Made by a program: the position numbers and the translations under genes. Positions 14,101-15,320 of a stretch of DNA of 15,320 nucleotides are shown here, one piece after another; the first letter of the stretch is position 1; the number at the start of each line of letters is the position of its first letter. Location of the stretch: the NCBI GenBank assembly GCA_026770585.1, contig MU646963.1, forward strand, positions 235,690 to 251,009. The letters run 5' to 3'. Below the pieces are notes generated by a model. That model did no database searches and was not told the origin of the DNA. It worked only from the letters and a program-made list of their open reading frames with translations. Source of the stretch: Baffinella frigidus (taxonomy: Eukaryota > Cryptophyceae > Cryptomonadales > Baffinellaceae).

Positions 14101-15270
14101 AGCCCGAACACTGGCGCCTTGAAAATTTGATTATTTCTGTACTGTTGAATCATTTTTTTTATCGCCGGTAGGTACGGTGTGGAGATCATTTCGTGGCAGA
14201 CACTGCCTCGCCCCCACCGCTCCGAGAAAAATCCTCAAGCTGAGCCCGAAACCTGGCGCCGGCAGTTGACCCTAAACCCTGCGGACAGGTACGGTGTGGA
14301 GATCGTGTCGTGGGTCTCGGGCGTGGGGGACATCGTCTGCCCGGAGTCGGCCGCCAACATCGACACCATCACCCGCGACCAAGTATAAACCCTAAACCCT
14401 GATCCCTGAACCCTGAACCCTGAACCCTGAACCCTGAACCCTGAATCCGAAACCCTGAACCTCAAACCCCAAACACTAAACTCTTAAACCCCAAACCCCG
14501 AACCCTAAACCCCGCAGCCGCCCTCTTTCCCCCAGACTCTTTCCCCCAAACTGCCGCCCTCTTTCCCCCCAGACTCTGCGAGATGCACCCACCACGTGAG
14601 GTCCTAGAACGTCAGAAAACTCCTCGGATGCAGGGTGGCCAGCATACCCTAGTGCACTACGGTAGGCCCTGGGGCTCCTGTAAGAGACGCGGTTATAGGA
14701 ACCTCATGGCCTACCGTAGTCTAGCACCGTATGCTACCCCCTCCGAGGTTTGTCGGATTTTTTCGACGAAGCTTGTCGGATGGAGAGGAGTGTGGCGAGA
14801 CGCGTGTTGGCCGCGGGGGCGTGCACCACCCTTGAGGGTGTGTGTCGAGCCCGTCTCCCACACCAACATGACCCCCCTCATCGCCTCTCCACCATTTGGT
14901 GGACAGGCGGACGCGCACATGGTGCGAGGCCCGTGCCTGAAGGAGTGTCGCGGCACATGATGCCAGCGGGGGCGTGCAACCTCGGCCTCAACTGACCGCC
15001 AGTGCGCGCAACCACACATCGTCGGCGGGGGTGCATAAATACCGGCCGGTTTGGTATGAATTAAGGTCTCATGAGCAGGTGGACGCGCACACGGTGCGGT
15101 GCCTGGTCAGATTCCCGACGCGTGGCGACCCCCTTAGCGCGGACGTGCTGACCCCCTTACCCGGACAGGTGGACGAGCACATGGTGCGGTGCCCGTGCCT
15201 GGAGACGGCCGAGAAGATGACGGATTGCATCAAGGAGGCGCGCGCTGACGAGGACTCCATCGGCGGCGTC
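10987..15270 (+). CDS. Gene B: chorismate synthase (exons 1-7, 3' part beyond the window)
   Basis: Chorismate synthase converts 5-enolpyruvylshikimate-3-phosphate to chorismate using reduced FMN, the last step of the shikimate pathway. Seven exons (10987-11106, 11293-11383, 11508-11599, 12379-12431, 13284-13373, 14289-14382, 15169-15270) join without frame breaks to about 214 residues. Visible family features are FGESHC with catalytic His17, [36 protein letters not shown] with the second catalytic His (about 107), [32 protein letters not shown], and EDSIGGV at the right edge. The C-terminal half lies outside. The N-terminus [18 protein letters not shown] resembles fungal and stramenopile enzymes more than plant plastid ones. 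ATG 10987 is the first in-frame Met after a stop at 10846, so no targeting peptide is seen unless an upstream exon exists. Introns 4-6 contain copies of neighbouring exons and several introns carry CCCTAAA repeats. Confidence 0.95.
11293..11383 (+). CDS. Chorismate synthase exon 2
   Basis: The acceptor is gcgtgcag and the donor is TCCG/gtgtgg. It reads [10 protein letters not shown], then [20 protein letters not shown] plus one base of the split Gly. The stretch after RRRPGQ is about three residues longer than in yeast, a small insertion. The alternative GT two bases later would break the frame. Confidence 0.9.
11508..11599 (+). CDS. Chorismate synthase exon 3
   Basis: The acceptor is ccttgccag; two bases complete the split Gly. 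It then reads [17 protein letters not shown] and [13 protein letters not shown] to donor CAG/gtacgc. Confidence 0.92.
12263..12376 (+). repeat. CCCTAAA array at the 3' end of chorismate synthase intron 3
   Basis: Degenerate units from 12263 become perfect heptamers from about 12304 and run to the acceptor TAAACCAG at 12371-12378. The exon begins two bases after the array ends, so the repeat provides the region where a branch point and pyrimidine tract would lie. Confidence 0.92.
12379..12431 (+). CDS. Chorismate synthase exon 4
   Basis: Seventeen codons ([17 protein letters not shown]) plus two bases of a split Arg, donor CG/gtccga. It contains the catalytic SHAD histidine. The first base directly follows an acceptor formed at the edge of the telomeric array. 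Confidence 0.9.
12617..12750. repeat. Inverted repeat in intron 4
   Basis: CACCAGGCCTCCGAAGT at 12617-12633 is exactly complementary to ACTTCGGAGGCCTGGTG at 12734-12750, with partial pairing inward. Confidence 0.85.
12802..13283 (+). pseudogene. Tandem partial copies of exon 5 within intron 4
   Basis: Copies of the exon 5 start (GGCGGCGAG..GG.GGCGG) begin at 12802, 12931, 13058 and 13158, ahead of the true exon at 13284, spaced about 100-129 bases. The last three keep a copied acceptor (GTTGCAG or GGTGCAG) and most are preceded by AATCTC(G/A)CGTG. The 13158 copy reads [20 protein letters not shown] before a TAA. The true exon has Gly-Arg-Val where this copy has Ala-Arg-Phe. The 12802 copy is similar but lost its acceptor. 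All are truncated or stop-containing, hence pseudo-exons. Confidence 0.85.
13284..13373 (+). CDS. Chorismate synthase exon 5
   Basis: The acceptor is gtgttgcag. One base completes Arg, then 29 codons include [19 protein letters not shown] (family signature 2) and IAEKWLKE, plus two bases of a split Lys; donor AA/gtacgt at 13374. It is the last and only intact member of the tandem array. Confidence 0.9.
13546..13591 (+). pseudogene. Copy of the exon 5 tail with its donor
   Basis: Forty-six bases match 13342-13387 with one difference, covering AIAEKWLK and the donor GTACGTGCC. It lies in intron 5, about 200 bases after the original. Having no acceptor or exon start, it is a fragment rather than a usable exon. 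Confidence 0.88.
13890..14009 (+). repeat. CCCTAAA / CCCTACA array in intron 5
   Basis: About 120 bases of heptamers, with three CCCTACA variants alternating with CCCTAAA. It directly precedes a decayed copy of exon 6 at about 14018, as the short CCCTAAACCCT at 14269 precedes the true exon 6. Confidence 0.93.
14018..14062 (+). pseudogene. Decayed copy of exon 6 (first)
   Basis: GGTTTGTGTGAAGATC, then TGGGTCTCGGGGGTAGACA, mirrors the true exon's TACGGTGTGGAGATC and TGGGTCTCGGGCGTGGGGGACA. The acceptor is lost (CATGCGG in place of GGACAGG). Confidence 0.65.
14083..14260 (+). repeat. Duplicated 35-40-base intron segment
   Basis: CCAGAAGAATGCCTCACCCAAGCCCGAACACTGGCGCC (read in two parts from 14081) recurs near 14221-14260 as GAGAAAAATCCTCAAG and GAGCCCGAAACCTGGCGCC. 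The duplicated unit therefore extended beyond the exon 6 copies into intron sequence. Confidence 0.65.
14172..14200 (+). pseudogene. Partial copy of exon 6 with intact acceptor (second)
   Basis: The acceptor CGGTAG is followed by GTACGGTGTGGAGATC, identical to the start of exon 6, and then ATTTCGTGG before divergence. The frame stays open from here into the true exon, 117 bases (39 codons) away, so using this acceptor would insert 39 residues in frame. Confidence 0.8.
14289..14382 (+). CDS. Chorismate synthase exon 6
   Basis: The acceptor is gcggacag. One base completes Lys, then 31 codons: [31 protein letters not shown]; donor CAA/gtataa. It is chosen over the 14172 copy because only this one continues with conserved enzyme sequence. 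Confidence 0.88.
14383..14516 (+). repeat. CCCTAAA/CCCTGAA array at the 5' end of intron 6
   Basis: The donor gtataaacccta runs straight into the array, which shifts to CCCTGAA units and ends CCCTAAACCCCGCAG at 14516. The array again has GT at its start and AG at its end, like the all-telomeric intron at 4398-4555, although phase and conservation indicate the intron continues to 15168. Confidence 0.85.
14516..14577 (+). repeat. 35-bp tandem repeat (GCCGCCCTCTTTCCCCCAGACTCT)
   Basis: GCCGCCCTCTTTCCCCC(C)AGACTCT appears at about 14517 and about 14553. Each copy contains a pyrimidine-rich acceptor-like CCCCAG/ACTCT. Confidence 0.75.
14656..14720. repeat. Perfect 13-bp inverted repeat in intron 6
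   Basis: ACTACGGTAGGCC at 14656-14668 and GGCCTACCGTAGT at 14708-14720, separated by 39 bases. Confidence 0.85.
14907..14956 (+). pseudogene. Partial copy of exon 7 (first)
   Basis: The acceptor GGACAG is followed by GCGGACGCGCACATGGTGCG and CCCGTGCCTGAAGGAG, reading [13 protein letters not shown]. Compared with true exon 7 ([13 protein letters not shown]) it loses the Cys and then diverges. Confidence 0.8.
15079..15120 (+). pseudogene. Partial copy of exon 7 (second)
   Basis: The acceptor GAGCAG is followed by GTGGACGCGCACACGGTGCG and GTGCCTGGTC, reading VDAHTVRCL before divergence. It lies 90 bases before the true exon. Confidence 0.78.
15169..15270 (+). CDS. Chorismate synthase exon 7
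   Basis: The acceptor is ccggacag. Thirty-four codons read [17 protein letters not shown], then [17 protein letters not shown], to donor GTC/gtacgc. The family continues with Val-Thr-Cys after Gly-Gly-Val, so the next exon lies outside the window. Confidence 0.88.
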
Positions 15271-15320
15271 GTACGCCCCCGAACCCCGAACCCTGCACCA
15301 TGCCACCGCACCCTCCACCC
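15271..15320 (+). repeat. Start of intron 7 with degenerate CCCTAAA-type units
   Basis: After the donor gtacgc the sequence reads CCCCGAACCCCGAACCCTGC, a degraded version of the same repeat seen in the other introns, then runs off the window. Confidence 0.6.

Overview
The window is nuclear DNA from a eukaryote, most likely a GC-rich, intron-rich, repeat-laden protist or alga. The evidence is genes split by GT-AG introns (plus one likely GC-AG), plant-type CCCTAAA telomere-like repeats scattered internally, long CT/GA microsatellites, and a chorismate synthase that looks closer to the fungal/stramenopile/alveolate kind than to the land-plant kind. I cannot name the species. No bacterial operon, rRNA, tRNA or CRISPR array is visible.

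Two genes can be built, both on the + strand. Gene A (about 531-5308, 5' part outside or unrecognised) is assembled from seven exons whose reading phases all fit. It encodes the Cys-rich C-terminal part of what looks like a leishmanolysin-type (M8) peptidase, then a 177-residue Thr/Ala/Glu/Pro-rich linker, then a MIB/HERC2 domain split over two exons, then a second Thr/Pro/Ala linker. Gene B (10987-15270, running off the right edge) is chorismate synthase. Its first seven exons are visible and give about 214 of an expected roughly 375 residues, with every exon phase consistent. The roughly 5.7 kb between the genes holds foldback elements, tandem repeats and decayed duplications but no gene I can support.

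The most unusual feature is what the introns are made of. One intron of gene A (4398-4555) is telomeric repeat from donor to acceptor: GTAAACCC at one end and CCCTAG at the other. Introns 3, 5, 6 and 7 of gene B also carry CCCTAAA-type tracts, always with the C-rich strand in the mRNA sense, and some touch the splice sites. Another gene A intron (1473-1773) is almost entirely a CT microsatellite.

In gene B, three consecutive introns (4, 5 and 6) each contain two to four partial, same-orientation copies of the exon just downstream, usually with a copied 3' splice site. Gene A shows a weaker version at the end of one exon. Local tandem duplication of exon edges plus telomere-like repeat growth seems to be actively remodelling these introns. 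Whether the pseudo-exons and spare splice sites are used can only be settled by transcript data.
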